NCBI GenBank assembly: GCA_016800925.1 | Contig: JABCPU010000078.1 | Span: forward strand, 62,001 to 126,000 | Length of the DNA stretch: 64,000 nt | Reading direction: 5' to 3' | From: Suillus spraguei | Lineage: Eukaryota; Basidiomycota; Agaricomycetes; Boletales; Suillaceae | Shown: positions 53,756 through 64,000 of the stretch, in pieces | How the letters are laid out: the number at the start of each line of letters is the position of its first letter | Numbering within the stretch: the stretch's first letter is position 1 | Notes under the pieces: generated by a model | What the model saw: the letters and a program-made list of their open reading frames with translations, nothing else | Told to the model about the DNA's origin: nothing | Database searches by the model: none | Translations under genes and position numbers: made by a program

Positions 53756-54235
53756 TTGAGATGAACCTCAGAACTGAATGCCATGGTTTGCCGTATTGGA
53801 CGAAAATCATGACTTTGTTTTGAACGTAACAACTCAGTGCCGCCAATGTGGAATGTAAGAGGAGACATAAGTTTTCTGTTCTCCCGTAGGACCCCACTGC
53901 GTGTAGAGGAGGCAGGTGAATTCAGCAGTGGAACACCAAGTCAGTGTGGAATTTAGGCACCTCGAGATCATGCCAAAGCTTGCCGGGGGAGACCAACAAA
54001 CTTGTATTGATAATCAGAAGAACTAGATTGTTCTGAAAGGGGCTGAAACTCGAAAGACAATTAGGGACATCAGTCTACGTGATATTAAGTGGAACGTGGA
54101 CATGATATTAGCCGTCAAGGCATCACAGCCGTACCGACTAGCATTGACGATGATAACCGAACCTTCTACAGCAACTTCCGGAGGCCAGAGAACAGTGGGG
54201 GTAGGAAAAGTCAGGGAGCATGCGGATCGGCGCGA

Positions 54236-54600
54236 TGACCTCATCAAGGTCACACGGGACACCCCGGCGCTGCTCGAATCGGTCATGAAGACTGATGGCA
54301 GGATTGTTGAGAGACACGGATCGAAGAGAATGACCAGGGAGATGGATAAGTAGTGCAGCTCGAAGGAGCTCGATAGCTGCGTCAAGGTCAGACGGGACGC
54401 CCCGCTGCTTGATTCTGCATCAGAGGCTGAAGGCAAGATTGTTGAGAGATGTTGAGAGATAAAAATAACAATAACTGGGGGAGGCAAAGGATTAGTACAG
54501 CACAATGAGCTCCATGGCCTCGGCAGGGTCACACGGGACGCCCTGCCGCTGGAATCTGTCTTTGACGATATTAGCAAGATTGTTGAGAGATGATGATAAT
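54236..54600. repeat. Tandem repeat of about 138 bp, three units
   Basis: The core GTCACACGGGACGCC (with small changes) recurs at about 54247, 54385 and 54525, and the second core AAGATTGTTGAGAGA follows each. A fourth unit is at about 57417 in the duplicated block. No encoded product is supported. Confidence 0.7.
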
Positions 54601-55090
54601 GGCCGGGATATCTCTTCAAGACCGCCCGACACTTTTCCACATACTAATGTGCCAACCGCAATGAGCACACACATTGAAATTCGAAACTGAAATGGTAAGG
54701 AAATCAAATGCCGAGCGCTGAACTTAGTATATATGTACTTGGTCGCTTACATGAGGTAACAACCACTGGGGAGAGGTCCGCAACGTGGTGCCGATAGGGT
54801 AGCCTTCGAGCAGTGCTCATGAATATCATGAAAGATCGAAGCTGATGAACTCTGCGCACGACGACTCACTTGACAAGAGTTTCAGATGATAACAAAGAAC
54901 AAGAGTCGGCTAGAGCGTTTGATAAGGCTTGGAGTATATGCCATATGGTGTATTGAGTTATATTTCGGAGCTAGACCACATCACATGTCAATGACATCCG
55001 GGCCTAGGTATGCATGCAACGTTACTAGGCAGCTGCGATGGAGTAGCAAAGACAAGGTGACGATGGGATTTATGCTATGACACGAAACGC

Positions 55091-55791
55091 TTAAAGCTTT
55101 GTAGTCTCCGAGCCCTCCGAGTCAGGCTGGCGCTGCTCTAGTTCAACGTCTCCCGCGAGAACGTCCCTGAGCAGCACCAAGGTGGCCATCGCAAAAGCCA
55201 CCATGTTCTTCTCTCTATCTGTGCCACCTGTGTTCACCACACGAGTTGCGAAACCTTCACGAGACACGACAGAAATACATGTCTGCCCTGCTCTACAAGT
55301 TGCAAGAGTTAATATCGAGTCATCAGCAACATGAAGAATAGTGAGACCTCATAAGAACCAACGGCGGCCCCGGGACGGTAGGACCTGCAGCACCCCATTC
55401 CCCAATGCAGTATGTAGCATCCATCTGCTCTCTGACGCTCGTTGCGAGCTCTGTGACGAGTTCCGGCGTGGGTCCACTAGGCAGGACAGATTAATCTATT
55501 AGCAGATGATGCCAGTAATAAGCCGCGGCGATAAACAAACATGTAGTTCACCACGTCCTCATCTGTCCAACCCGCCAAAACCCTCCGTGATTTGTTGGTG
55601 TACACTGTGGCTCCTGCCACGAAGAATTTGCTTGCTCCAGACACAGAGAGTAGGGAAGCTGACACGAGACCGCCAGTTGTAGTTTCTGCCACTGCAAGCG
55701 TCGACGATGTCGACCTCAAAAGCCCGGAAATCTCAATTAAAAGAGGTTTAAAAGAGATTGGAGGGAAAAAAGAATCCCCTGTGGTTTCCAT
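55091..55791 (-). CDS. CinA C-terminal domain protein (NMN amidohydrolase type), copy 1
   Basis: The start at 55791 (METTGDSFFPPISFKPLL) leads into SGLLRSTSSTLAVAETTTGGLVSASLLSVSGASKFF, matching the bacterial CinA-C/PncC pattern AESCTGG with Ser/Cys replaced by Thr. VAGATVYTNKSRRVLAGWTDED, GPTPELVTELATSVREQMD, YCIGEWGAAGPTVPG and RAGQTCISVVSREGFATRVVN follow, and the stop is at 55091. Two introns of about 75 and 55 nt restore the frame (donors GTTTGT and GTCTCA). PncC-type enzymes deamidate nicotinamide mononucleotide in pyridine nucleotide recycling; whether the Thr-rich form keeps activity is unknown. The gene converges on the CinA-N gene. Confidence 0.75.
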
Positions 55792-55965
55792 TAGAGATGT
55801 GGCTGATTCAGTGCGTGCGCCAAGAGGTGTGCGATCGAGAAGTTCATGACATACACCTCCCAAAAATCTCAGTTAAAAGAGACTTGAGAGAGACTGGAGG
55901 TAAAAATAATCCTGTGGTTTCCATTAGAGATGCAGCTGATTCAGTGTGCCAACAAGTGTGCGAGA
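55728..55965. repeat. Duplicated first-exon segment of the CinA-C gene
   Basis: About 110 bp spanning the start codon of copy 1 recur immediately upstream (about 55856-55965), sharing CTGTGGTTTCCATTAGAGAT and CAGCTGATTCAGTG. The extra ATG and promoter-proximal sequence form a local tandem duplication. Confidence 0.75.
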
Positions 55966-56062
55966 AGTTCAACCTCCCAAAGCGCCCACCGCGACTGTGT
56001 GATAGTTACGTTACATAATTAGACCCCCACTGTAGTACTCAAATAACTTATCGTTTATTGGA

Positions 56063-56326
56063 TTAGACCGTGAGCGTGTGAAAGTACTCGGTGTACCCAC
56101 AAAGATTTGCTTGCTGAAGCTGCTTTCCTGCTCTCTGTGTCTTCAGCGCTGAAGACACAGAGAGCAGGAAAGCTGACGCGAGACTACCTGTTTTAGTCTC
56201 TGCCACTGCAAGCATCGATGTTAACCTAAAAAGCTCATTTAAAAAAGGCTTGAAGAGGGAAAGGATAATGGCATGGCTGTTACTGTGGCAGGTAGAGATC
56301 CTCGGCTGACGCTCTTGATCAATCAT
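56063..56326 (-). pseudogene. Truncated third CinA-C copy
   Basis: FLNELFRLTSMLAVAETKTGSLASAFLLSVSSALK matches the start of the CinA-C domain, then the similarity ends at the centre of a perfect palindrome. Just beyond the palindrome (56055-56090) is a short fragment resembling the end of the CinA-N gene (IGLDRERV). It is a rearranged remnant. Confidence 0.75.
56122..56173. repeat. Perfect 52-bp palindrome
   Basis: The arms 56122-56147 and 56148-56173 are exact reverse complements with no spacer, centred on CTTCAGC/GCTGAAG. The right arm belongs to the CinA-C remnant; the left is its fold-back copy. Confidence 0.9.
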
Positions 56327-56340
56327 CCTCTTGCAGCGTA

Positions 56341-56398
56341 GTATGTATTCAGAGTTGACAGTGTATAGAATCTATATACTGTCAATTCTGAACATACG
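56341..56398. repeat. Imperfect inverted repeat / hairpin
   Basis: The left arm 56341-56368 and right arm 56372-56398 pair over about 26 bp (core GTTGACAG/CTGTCAAT) with three mismatched positions, a 2-base bulge and a loop of about 3 nt. Confidence 0.8.
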
Positions 56399-56804
56399 CA
56401 GACATATTTAACGAAGCAACGCCCCGGCGTCCATTTCTGCATTCTGCAGAGTACATTTGTGCAAATGGTGTCAACATAGGGCAACTTGGTTGGACAATTG
56501 GAACTTTACCCGGGAGAACGATAAAGAACACTGAACTATTCGAGCAAGAATAACAGGACTAAAGCGTAGATTTCAAGACTTATACAGGGAGCAGGTAAGA
56601 GAACCGAGTCTATCCTAACATGACGCGAAATAGGGAAATATAAAGGGGAGGTTCACGTGACTCTTGATGTGATAAGCATTTGCAAATAATTTTAACTATG
56701 AACAACAATTCGATGAATTTCAACGATTCATTCTTAGTGTCTGCTCACCACAAGATGGGAGGTGCTAGCGAGGCTGGAGAAGTTAAATCATTTTCTGAAG
56801 TACC

Positions 56805-57215
56805 GTCAGAGTCACGCTCACTCTGTCCTTAGCTTACATGCATTTTTCTGGCCTCCAGCCCCATTTTTCGTTTGATGGCGAATCCTGACGGCTTTGGTCA
56901 GCTGTCGAGAATCTATATTGCCACGTACACATCTCAGGGATATCTTGTGTTTCTGAGACGACCCTCATGAGGCATGGATTTTCATGAACAGGCTATCACA
57001 TAAAAAGGAGGTTTTGGGGGATCTTTACACCGCATACATGGATCCCCTGTTCTGGAAACGGGGTCCTTTTTTCGCTGGCTAAATCCTCGCCGTCTGCATC
57101 CCTACTAGACCTGAGTGAGGACAATTAGACCGCAAAAATGTTGTTTCGAACCAGCTCCAAGAGAAACAGATCTTTATTCTGTCGTGGTAACCTCTTAGCT
57201 AAGACCAGTTAGATG
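56805..57215. repeat. Duplicated non-coding block, copy 2, with tRNA-Ser-like ends
   Basis: This is the partner of 52940-53330. It carries one degenerate tRNA-Ser-like copy (T-arm near 57147) and is followed by a lone T-arm (GCAGGTTTCGAACCTGC, 57282-57298). The array is shorter here than at 53.3-53.8 kb. Confidence 0.75.
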
Positions 57216-57934
57216 GACCTCACACGAAACCTTCCATCAGTGAATGTCGAGATGTGTTCCGATAGAAAAACCCTGTTGTCGGCAGGTTTCGAACCTGCAC
57301 AGGGGGATCTGCGTGATATCAAGTGGAACGTGAACATTATAATCTCAACCCTTAAAAGGTATCACAACCGCACAATTAACATTGGCAATGATGTGCGGAT
57401 GCGTAATGGACTCGTCAAGGTCACACGGGACGCCTCGCTGCTGGAACCTGTCTTCGAAGCTATCAGCAAGATCATTGAGAGATGACAATGATGATGGCCG
57501 GGAGGATATCTATTCAAGGCCGCCCGACACTTCTCTACATGTGTTTCAATCATAATGTGCATACACGTTGAAATCCAGAACTGAAAAGTAGAAACAGGTC
57601 AGATGTCGAGCGCTGAACTCAGTATGTGTATAGCCACTTACATGAGGCAACAGCCCCTTCAAGCAACCACGACCATCACGAACGATCGAGGCGATGAACT
57701 CTGCGCACGATGACTCATTTGACTTCGGAGTTTGAGGTGGCAGTAGAAAATAAGAGTCAGCTAGAGTGTTTGATGAAGTTGAAGTGTACCATTTCGGAGG
57801 TAGGTCACATCACGTGTCAACGACATGAGTAGGTAGGAATGCATATGACGTTAAGCAGTTGCGATGGAGTAGCTGAGAGAGCGAGTGACGATAAGATGTG
57901 AAATAGAGAAACTTTATACTATGACGTGAAATCC

Positions 57935-58635
57935 TCAAAGCTTGGTAGCCTCCGAACCCTCTGAGCCAGGCTGGTACTGCTGCTCCAGTTTAACGTCTCC
58001 TGCGAGAACGTCCCTGAGCAGCACCAAGCTTGCCTTCGCAAAGGCCATCATATTCTTCTCTCTATCTGCGACACCTGTATTCACCACACGAGTCGCAAAA
58101 CCTTCACGAGACACGACGGAAATACATGTCTGCCCTGCTCTGCAAGTCGCAAGAGTCAAGATCGAGTCATCAGCGACATGAAGAATAAGTGAGGCCTACA
58201 CATGAACAAACGGCGCCCCCGGGACGGTAGGACCTGTAGCACCCGATTCCCCAATGCAGTATGTGACATCCATCTGCTCCCTGACGTTCACTGCAAGCTC
58301 TGTGACGAGTTCCGGTGTAGGGCCACTAGACAGGACAATTTATGAGTAGACGATGACGGCAACAAGCCACCGCGATAAACAGACATGTAGTTCACCAAAT
58401 TCTCATCTGTCCAACCCGCCCAAACCCTCCGTGACTTTGTGGTGTACAGTGTGGCTCCTCCCACAAAAAACTTGCTTGCTCCAGACACAGAAAGTAGGGA
58501 AGCCGACACGAGACCGCCTGTCGTAGTTTCTGCTACTGCAAGCGTCGACGAGGTCGACCTCAAAAGCCCAGAAATCTCTGTTAAAAGAGGCTTAAAAGAA
58601 ACTGGAGGGAAAAGGTAATCCTCTGTGGTTTCCAT
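57935..58635 (-). pseudogene. CinA C-terminal domain gene, copy 2, probably broken
   Basis: The start at 58635 (METTEDYLFPPVSFKPLL) gives the same domain as copy 1: TLAVAETTTGGLVSASLLSVSGASKFF, VGGATLYTTKSRRVWAGWTDENLV, GPTPELVTELAVNVREQMD, YCIGESGATGPTVPG and, after the second intron site, RAGQTCISVVSREGFATRVVN; the stop is at 57935. At the second intron the donor GT of copy 1 is GC here and the preceding codons read GTG TAG, so normal splicing would leave a stop. Reading through without splicing also meets that TAG. It may make a shortened protein or none. The 3' flank and the upstream 138-bp repeat are duplicated with it. Confidence 0.65.
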
Positions 58636-59158
58636 TAGAGATAGCTGACATTCAGTGCGTGCGTCCTCATTCGGAGTCTGTTATGAACTTACATAAACTT
58701 GTCAAGTTAAACTTTGAATTCAATTTGTAACATTTAAGCTTACAGCTCCCTAAGCGCTCCGTTCATCCAACGTTCAAACGTTCTAAGTCGATCCAAACTT
58801 CTGTTCATGGACAGCAACGAGTAACTGCAAGTAGAAGCCCCACTAGTATCAATACACCGTGTTATGTAATTGCGCTGCGTTAGTCTTCGTAGTGAATTTC
58901 TATAATAAATGAAGTACATCATGATAGTGTTTGTGTAGGAATGTATGCGATATCCATCTACAGTAGACAACTGCAATAGAGTAGAGCGCTAAGAGAGCGG
59001 GTAGTAATAGGATATAGATGCATAATGTGATTAAAATGGTATGGTGATCCATGAAGTCTGGACGGAATAGAAATAAAACAGCCAAAAACCCAAATAACAA
59101 GTGATCCACCCGAGAAAAGAAAAGATGCAAAAATGCGGGGATAAGACAGGAGGCAAAA
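58636..59158. other. Intergenic region
   Basis: No gene is seen between CinA-C copy 2 and the 3' end of the next gene. Confidence 0.4.
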
Positions 59159-61373
59159 TTACCGCTCGCCCCTTCGCTCATCAATGACGACCTCTACCCA
59201 TCTAAGTAGGGTATCCTGGAGCATGATGTCCCACCCCTCATCCTTGCGCGCGACGAGGCGGGGATCGAAGATGATTGGGGGTTCTGTGGAGGGGAACCGT
59301 ACCTTTGAGGGAGAGTTTGCTGGCGTGCTATGTGAAGGCTTGAGTTGGTTATCTGTCCAGCCAGGTGCAGAGGGTACGATCATTGGTAGGAGATATCGAA
59401 TTTTTAGTGCGCTAGACAAACGACAGGCTGACGTCAAGAGACACAACCTGGAGAAGAGAACAACAACGTACGCAGCCCACAATCGAAGGTTATCTGTTCG
59501 TCTGAACGTCCAACCAGTCTTACTCTTTTCTTTTTCGTCTTCCGCAGCCTCCAGCGCCACAATATCATGAATGGAATCGGGCGAAATAAAACCCCAGGGT
59601 TTACGTGACCACCTGACGCCGGTGTTGTATGCTATACATAGAAGTTGGCCGGATGAAAGTGCAAGAAGGAATGCGTTTCTGTCTGTCGCGGGCGGCAGCA
59701 ACGAACAGAGGTGTTCCGGAAGCAGAGCGTGGATGAGGGCATGCGCTCGGCCTGCCGGAACTCGATTAGGTTTAGGAGAATCAAGTAATTGAAGGACCAA
59801 CCTAACGGGTGTTCAGCAAAGGATCCACGCATCGCCCACTTGGGCAAATCCTCTTCATCCACGCTTTCCTCCTCAGAAAGGGCCGTCATGTCCTCGTTTT
59901 CTTCCATCATTGTAAGTCTCTGCATCGAATCTAGCAAACCGGACGATACCACCCGCCTAGACGACGGAGGCGAGGACGGAGACCGAAAAGGATCTGCATC
60001 ACCCGCGCTAACACGCCTGCTCTTTGCCCGGCCCTCTCTTTCTTTTTTTGCAAACCTCTCATGTTCACGTTCCCAACCTCTTTTGCCCTCCTTGACCTCT
60101 CCAAATAAAACATCATCTACCACGTCCACATACCGCCGCACAACTTCCTCCTCTTTCCCTAAGTCGGCGAGCGTTATGTCCTGTTTGTATAGCCAGCCTC
60201 CGCCCAGCACTAAACGGTCGTCCCAGAGATGTCTCTTTTCTCCTTCCTCTTCGCTCATGATCGAGTCATAATAGTCATCTTCCCACACCGGTACAGATTC
60301 GTGTCGACCTTGTACGTGGACGAAAGAAATCGACATATCTGGATCTATAGAAAGGTCGTGATCGTGATCATGAGATGTGTCTGAAAGCACAGCGGGTGAT
60401 GCCACACGCGACGGTGATGTACCACTATGATCAGGAACAGAACCGTGATCACTTTGCACGTCATAAACTTCGTCAGACAGAGGAATACGTGAGCGCTCTT
60501 CGAGTTCGCGAAGAACAGCCAAAACTTCCAAAGCAGACTTGCGGATAAGTGACAGGGGATCTGCCTGAGCTTTCTGGTGCAGCGCGTTTCTTTTTGGGTG
60601 AGGGGGACTTGCCGCTACCTTGTTGCGATAGTGGCTGCGGAGAGTTCCAGCGGAATCGTCTGGTAATGCAATCACGTAGTTGCGTACTGAACGGATGGCA
60701 CGCGTAGTGATCCTGAGCAAGTTGAGAATATCCAAGCGATCTTGGGGAGTATCAGACGCATGCGGACTAAGGAGATCAGGATTGCGTCTCGGGCTGTCGC
60801 TTTTATTACTTGACAAACCCCAGACATCTGCAACAGCCATGAGGTCTTCTACGACGCCTGGAAGGAACGCTTCAGGGTCCGTTTCATATGTCTTCACAAA
60901 CGGAGGAAAAGCCGGCTGCTGGACAGGCGGAATAATTGGTGATGGTGGTAACTCGAACTCTATTAAACTCCCCAATGACGCTTTAGCAGATTTTGCCGCA
61001 GAAATTCCACCGAGAGCTGGGACAAGTTGACTGCTGAACTTCTTCGATGGGCTTGGCATAGTGTAAGCAGAAAGTTGACGAGAGGGAAAGAAAAAACGCA
61101 CTTGGCCTTGGCAACGATACCTGTCTTTGTGAAATAGTGCTGAAGATGCTCTATGCTTCCAAGTGTCATGACGCTCTGACGTTTTGCTGCGCTTTTGCTG
61201 AATGGCTTGACCGGTTTGTTGGCAGAGTTCATATTAGGATAAAAAGCGGTCGAACGACGGGCTTTTAAGCTCTTGACTGCTGCTTCGGCGGGACTTTGAG
61301 AATCTGTAGAAGCTGAGCCAGTGTAATCTGGCGTCAAGGCTGGTGGTGTCGATGATGGAGAAGAAGAAGCCAT
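59159..61373 (-). CDS. Conserved uncharacterised protein with CH-like C-terminal domain, one frame break
   Basis: The start at 61373 (MASSSPSSTPPALTPDYTG) is followed by RRSTAFYPNMNSANKPVKPF and RQSVMTLGSIEHLQHYFTKTGI, then, after an intron, SPSKKFSSQLVPALGG. The middle is charged and Ser-rich with EVLAVLRELEERSRIPLS and HDHDHDLSIDPDMS. The C-terminal part (PAGRAHALIHALLPEHLCSLLPPATDRNAFLLALSSGQLLCIAYN, SRKPWGFI, TFRRTDNLRLWAAALKIRYLLP) has the order of helices of a calponin-homology-type domain, a tentative view. The stop is at 59159. Near 59807-59809 the frame breaks after EHP; one extra C in CCC restores RLVLQLLDSPKPNRV. Function is unknown; I do not recognise a named family. Confidence 0.6.
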
Positions 61374-61558
61374 GTTTACAAGAAACAAGACAACAAACGA
61401 CTAACCGCCCAGAATCCGACAGAGCTAGTAGCTACGGGAAACGCGCCATACTTTCATAAAAGGAAGGTGATTAAGAATGAATCAAGGGGGGTTGATTTTA
61501 TGGGGGGTCGAATTGTAAATATCATAAGGGCTGCTCCTACCTACAATGATGAGCATAC

Positions 61559-64000
61559 ATGGCCCATGCAAAAGACAAGTACTACTGGGCTCAACTAAGG
61601 GCTGCTCTCACTTCAGGTCAATGGTCGTCTCCTTCACCAGGAACAGCTCAAAATGGGTCCCCGTTATCCTGGTTTCACGTTCTACGCAAATTCAACAAGC
61701 ACTGTAAAGGTTTCCAAGACGTCGCAGAGGTCGCATCACAAACTCAAGCTCTATTTTTGCTACTCGGAGCCGACACAGAAGACGTGGACCAGCTAGGTTT
61801 AGAAGACGGCGATGAACTCGTTCTTGCTGATGAGTGTCTATTACCACCAGAGCGGATAGAAGAGGCTAGAGGCGGATATGAGACATTGAGAAGTCTGAAC
61901 AGCGAGAATTTTGATGTAATTCACCCTCCATCCATATTGCATGCAATACTGAAGATGGTCATATAGTCTCTTCAGCTTGCACTTGCCCTCTACGCGTATG
62001 CCTTCGGCCAGTTCTCGGAATGCCTCGCCTACTTGTTAAAAGTACCGAAGTTGCTCGAGGTGCAGAGTCATAGTCATACACCTCCATCTTTCACCACTCG
62101 TTCAGATAATTCCGCACTTCAAGTACCTGGATCAATTGCTGAAACCTCATCTTCATGGACAGGCAGCTTTGTCACCGCTGACTCTCCTGGTTCGACAGCT
62201 GACATCAAGGATGGGAGAGCTTGGGCAATTATCGAATCCATAAGGAGCACATGCTTACAAGGTATGCCTTTCCATTATTTACTTCACCTCATTGATACCC
62301 ACTCCAATAGGCATGTGTTGTGAAAAATTATCACAACCCCAAAAAGCAATTCAAGCCTACTCATCCGTCCTGCCACTTCTGAGTAGCATCGAGTCCGAGA
62401 TACCACGGACTCTTGTTGCCACACATTTATCTTCCGCTTCATTTGACAACTATCGTGAGCTATGGCGTTGGACAGAACGTCTCATGTTCAGGACCATCTC
62501 TCTCCTTTCGCGATTTTGTTGTCTGGATGAGAACGACGGCCTTATTTGGACCATGTTCATCCATTATCATGCTTGCAGCGCGCATTGGCCGGCGACATTC
62601 TGTACAGGTCACCGCTCCACAGTTGCAGTCCTTCACCTTCGAGCGCTAATCATCCAACATCAGACATCATCAATTACAGCCAATCCCAATTCGCCACTTC
62701 AGTCAGTGAGACCACCTCAATGGATAAGTACTGCTCGCTCTGTCATGCATGAATATCGCACAGTTCTAGAAACTTGTACCACTTTCCCAAAGGCTGGTGA
62801 ACGTAACGTTAAAGTGGAAGATTTTGTAGACTTGTGCGTGGCAGTGTGGGAGACCAATGGAGCCATATCTGACCGCGTCCGTTGGGTTCTCGATGTGAGA
62901 TTCTGTGGGCTAGGTTTCAATCAATTCACTGATCCGATATAGATGCTCTGGTGGGCTACCCGCCTCACCTTCAACTCATACCGCATTTATCGGCATATGA
63001 CACGACTGCTTTCCATTTCCGGCGACACGGAGCTGGCCAAACGTACCCTGAGGTTATACGTTCAGGTTGTCTCAAAAGCACGAGAAGCAGGTGTGGATAA
63101 TGACTTTGACACGGATCGTCATTGGGTTGAGACGCTTATCAATGGTGCACGGATGCTCTGTCGTCTCTCCATTTCACGCCAGGATGGTATCGATGATGCC
63201 AAGGAGGCAGGGGACATGATCGAAAAGGCGAAAACGAGGCTGGACGAGAATGACAAGGAGATGGTGGCGAGAGTCGCACTGGCAGAAGGCGTATACTACA
63301 CAACACTGGCAATAATAGGTGGATGTCCTTTCTGATATCTCGATATTCGATGACTGAAATCATATCAGAACAGGAATCCTACACGCGACAGGCTCGTCTA
63401 AGTCGTGCCCTCGCTGCCTATTTGAAGTCTGCCACGACCTACCCTACACCTGCTGCACATCATCAGCTCGCGATCGCACTTTCTTTACCTGGAAGTTCGC
63501 AGAATGTGGACGAAGCAATTGTATCTGCTCGCGCGGCTGTTGAAGAGGATGCCGATGAGATTCGACATTGGCATCTTCTTGGTCTGTTACTTAGTGCTAA
63601 CGGCGAATGGGAGAAGGCCACCGGTGTTTTAGAAGTGGGCGCAGACCTAGACGAGAGCAAGCAGGACGCGGAAGGCCCAGCTAGACTCGATGTGGAAAAT
63701 ACTGCCGGTGACATTGTATTGAAAGCACCTATGGCTGATGGTATCGAGGCCAAAGACTTTGAGTTAAACCAGCAGGTTACACAAGTAAACCGCCATTCAA
63801 AGCTCCCAGTTTCACATCTACCGCTCAACAATGCTCATGGTCTGGCATCTGAGCACAAGAGGCTTCTTGATCCACTTGCAACCGGTATACCGCCATCCGC
63901 CACTCTCCTCCGACCATTACCTGACCACCCGTCGCCTTCTTCTTGTGACGCATTTGATTACGCCCTCCAGCTTAGAATGACACAAATGGCACTTGCCGAA
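61559..64000 (+). CDS. YPP1: YPP1/TTC7-type cargo-transport protein, partial
   Basis: The start at 61559 (MAHAKDKYYWAQLRAALTSGQW) fits the family N-terminus. At least five exons joined by GT-AG introns (61919-61968, 62261-62310, 62895-62940 and 63321-63371 approximately) give SLQLALALYAYAFGQFSECLAYLLK, GMCCEKLSQPQKAIQAYSSVL, MLWWATRLTFNSYRIYRHMTRLL and ALAEGVYYTTLAIIEQESYTRQARLSRALAAYLKS, then HHQLAIALSLPGSSQNVDEAI and RHWHLLGLLLSANGEWEKA. These are tetratricopeptide-type repeats. Ypp1/TTC7 holds the PI 4-kinase Stt4 at the plasma membrane and supports endocytic traffic. The gene runs off the right edge at 64000. Confidence 0.85.

Noticed and set aside
54023..54640. Minus-strand 205-codon frame of Ser-rich repeats
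   Set aside because: It follows from the 138-bp tandem repeat being close to a multiple of three; no start context or domain supports a protein.

Overview
The window looks like nuclear DNA of a filamentous basidiomycete, most likely an Agaricomycete. Genes sit on both strands and are cut by many short introns of about 45-65 nt. Several families are typical of that group: a spermidine synthase/saccharopine reductase fusion, NACHT-WD40 STAND proteins, a DUF6535 relic and F-box/LRR-like and BTB proteins. This placement is inference; no species can be named from the sequence.

Layout. Positions 1-4181 hold two tandem minus-strand amino acid permease genes, the first cut by the window edge. Positions 5218-9893 hold the farnesyltransferase beta subunit and the SPE3-LYS9 fusion, both minus. 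Then follow an HMG-box regulator (10.9-12.2 kb, plus), an MFS sugar/quinate-type transporter (13.1-15.1 kb, plus) and a TatD/Scn1-like hydrolase (15.3-16.6 kb, minus). Two NACHT-WD40 genes lie in direct repeat (A, 16.8-20.7 kb; B, 31.3-35.2 kb). They flank a Byr4/Bfa1-like candidate, an NmrA-like reductase and a small secreted cysteine-rich protein. From 37 to 41 kb come a BTB protein, a PCNA with a very large charged insertion, and an uncharacterised disordered protein. From 41.5 to 51 kb are a DUF6535 pseudogene, an F-box protein, DPH2 and TOM70. From 51.5 to 58.7 kb is an unusual accessory block. It has a gene for the N-terminal half of bacterial CinA, two copies plus one fragment of a gene for the C-terminal half (NMN amidohydrolase type), a tandem array of tRNA-Ser-like repeats and two strong palindromes. 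The window ends with an uncharacterised conserved protein and the 5' part of a YPP1/TTC7 gene.

How the parts relate. Most genes are unrelated housekeeping neighbours. Three places show recent local duplication: the permease pair, the NACHT-WD40 pair with an apparent gene-conversion tract over the NACHT core, and the CinA-C block. The split CinA halves side by side may form a small NAD(P)/NMN repair or salvage locus, which is inference.

Caution on sequence quality. At least eight otherwise good genes or gene parts carry a single -1 frame break that one extra C or G beside an existing C/G would repair. A base-calling or assembly bias is as likely as real gene decay, so the broken genes are reported as frame breaks and not as proven pseudogenes.
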